DNA of 42,750 nt from JAVVEH01 sp032251435 (GTDB lineage: Bacteria; Verrucomicrobiota; Lentisphaeria; Oligosphaerales; MVZH01). Below are positions 42,217-42,750 of the stretch, in pieces. Numbering within the stretch: the stretch's first letter is position 1; the number at the start of each line of letters is the position of its first letter. The notes under the pieces are model-generated. The model worked only from the letters and a program-made list of their open reading frames with translations, did no database searches and was not told where the DNA came from. The position numbers and the translations under genes are program-made. Location: contig JAVVEH010000038.1 in the NCBI GenBank assembly GCA_032251435.1, forward strand, positions 1 to 42,750, in the 5' to 3' direction.

Positions 42217-42711
42217 ATGGCGATGAAAATTCACAGACCAACATTTCTTGCAGCAACGATGATGTGCCTTTTTACCGTCGGCTCGATAGGCGCGGCGACC
42301 ATCGTTACCTCGGGTGACATTTCAACTGCGGCGACAAACCCAGATACTGCAGATCTCGGTGACAGTTCGATCACCGTTGGTGGTTTCACGGTTGCATCGA
42401 CCGGCATTGTCGCGAATCTGGGCTGGCAAACTTTTGGCGGCGATCCTGAATTCATCGGTGTGGTAGGGGGCGGGAAAGCCGGCGGGGTTGAAGGAAGCGA
42501 AACGTTGACTCTCAGCTTCAGTGCGCCGGTCACCGTCAATTCCATCTCACTTGCTGATCATGGGCAGGCTGACTTAAACGCCATCATCAGCGGCTTCTCG
42601 AGTGACCCGGGCGCTTCTGTCTCTGGTCTGCCCAGCGGTTGGACCGTTTCATACGCTTCAGGTTCTGTAACCGTCGCTACGAATAACAACATCGGGTATC
42701 TAGTGTCATGA
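42217..42711 (+). CDS. Secreted beta-rich protein, probably shortened PEP-CTERM-type
   Basis: 164 residues with a signal peptide (MAMKIHRPTFLAATMMCLFT, cleavage near SIGA). The mature start AATIVTSGDIS recalls the second PEP-CTERM protein (AATIVTTGQYV), followed by a beta-sandwich-like pattern rich in Gly, Ser and Thr. A TGA at 42709-42711 ends the frame before any sorting signal, and no other frame continues it in the remaining 39 bases. GAAGAGG precedes the ATG. It is either a naturally short exported protein or a gene cut by a nonsense change or rearrangement at the window edge. Function is not recognised. Confidence 0.65.
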   Translation: MAMKIHRPTFLAATMMCLFTVGSIGAATIVTSGDISTAATNPDTADLGDSSITVGGFTVASTGIVANLGWQTFGGDPEFIGVVGGGKAGGVEGSETLTLSFSAPVTVNSISLADHGQADLNAIISGFSSDPGASVSGLPSGWTVSYASGSVTVATNNNIGYLVS

Positions 42712-42750
42712 TTGATTAATTCGTTCGCATATTCTTGTTGTTTTTTCCAG

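Noticed and set aside
1..42750. tRNA, rRNA, transposase or integrase genes
   Set aside because: I looked for typical tRNA ends, transposase DDE or tyrosine recombinase motifs and saw none, so the rearrangements have no obvious agent in the window.

Overview
The window looks like a piece of a chromosome from the PVC superphylum, most likely Kiritimatiellota or Lentisphaerota. The reasons are the number of formylglycine-type sulfatases, two large PEP-CTERM proteins with a glycine-rich and autotransporter-type repeat region, a pseudopilin with a glycine-less FTLIELL leader, XylR-like and LacI-like regulators beside glycan genes, and many small palindromic intergenic repeats. This is inference from gene content. 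No rRNA, tRNA or CRISPR array was seen.

Layout. 1-7.3 kb (minus strand): a LacI regulator with a textbook promoter and a 16-bp palindromic operator, then three gene remnants (sulfatase centre, N-terminal half of a TIM-barrel protein, C-terminal end of a raffinose-synthase-like protein). These run by ATGA overlaps into an ABC sugar importer without ATPase (binding protein and two permeases) and a C-terminally shortened FAD oxidoreductase. 7.4-12.7 kb: a frameshifted beta-helix protein, a GH101-like hydrolase, an intact sulfatase, and a pseudopilin whose leader region is repeated in tandem. 13-16.7 kb: a PEP-CTERM protein divergent from a XylR-like regulator. 16.8-32 kb (minus strand): Gfo/Idh/MocA oxidoreductase, a sulfatase stub, sialate O-acetylesterase, a sulfatase with its centre deleted, a PL12 heparinase III-type lyase, an intact sulfatase, a GH106-like hydrolase, a GPH-family symporter, a GH99/WbsX-like protein, and a second PEP-CTERM protein whose 3' part is a near-identical copy of the first. 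32.2-36.2 kb: AraC regulator, GH63-like glucosidase, GntR/LacI hybrid regulator. 36.4-38.4 kb: a cytosine methyltransferase in one open frame with a BsuBI/PstI-type endonuclease. 38.5-42.7 kb (plus strand): sodium:solute symporter, GH51-like hydrolase, and a secreted protein near the window end.

Read together, this is an accessory locus for taking apart sulfated, uronic-acid-containing or mucin-like glycans. Lyase, sulfatases and esterase trim the polymer, several glycosidases release sugars, and an ABC importer, a GPH symporter and an SSS symporter bring products in. Five regulators would respond to different sugars. The locus is being actively rearranged: at least six genes are broken or shortened, a 1.4-kb segment is duplicated, and short palindromic elements sit between and even inside genes.

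The most unusual signals are the tandemly repeated FTLIELL leader with palindromes inside the pseudopilin reading frame (12.4-12.64 kb), the duplicated PEP-CTERM C-terminal cassette whose edge falls exactly on the stop codon and supplies the start of the next gene, and the methyltransferase-endonuclease fusion that keeps a strong internal Shine-Dalgarno and start.
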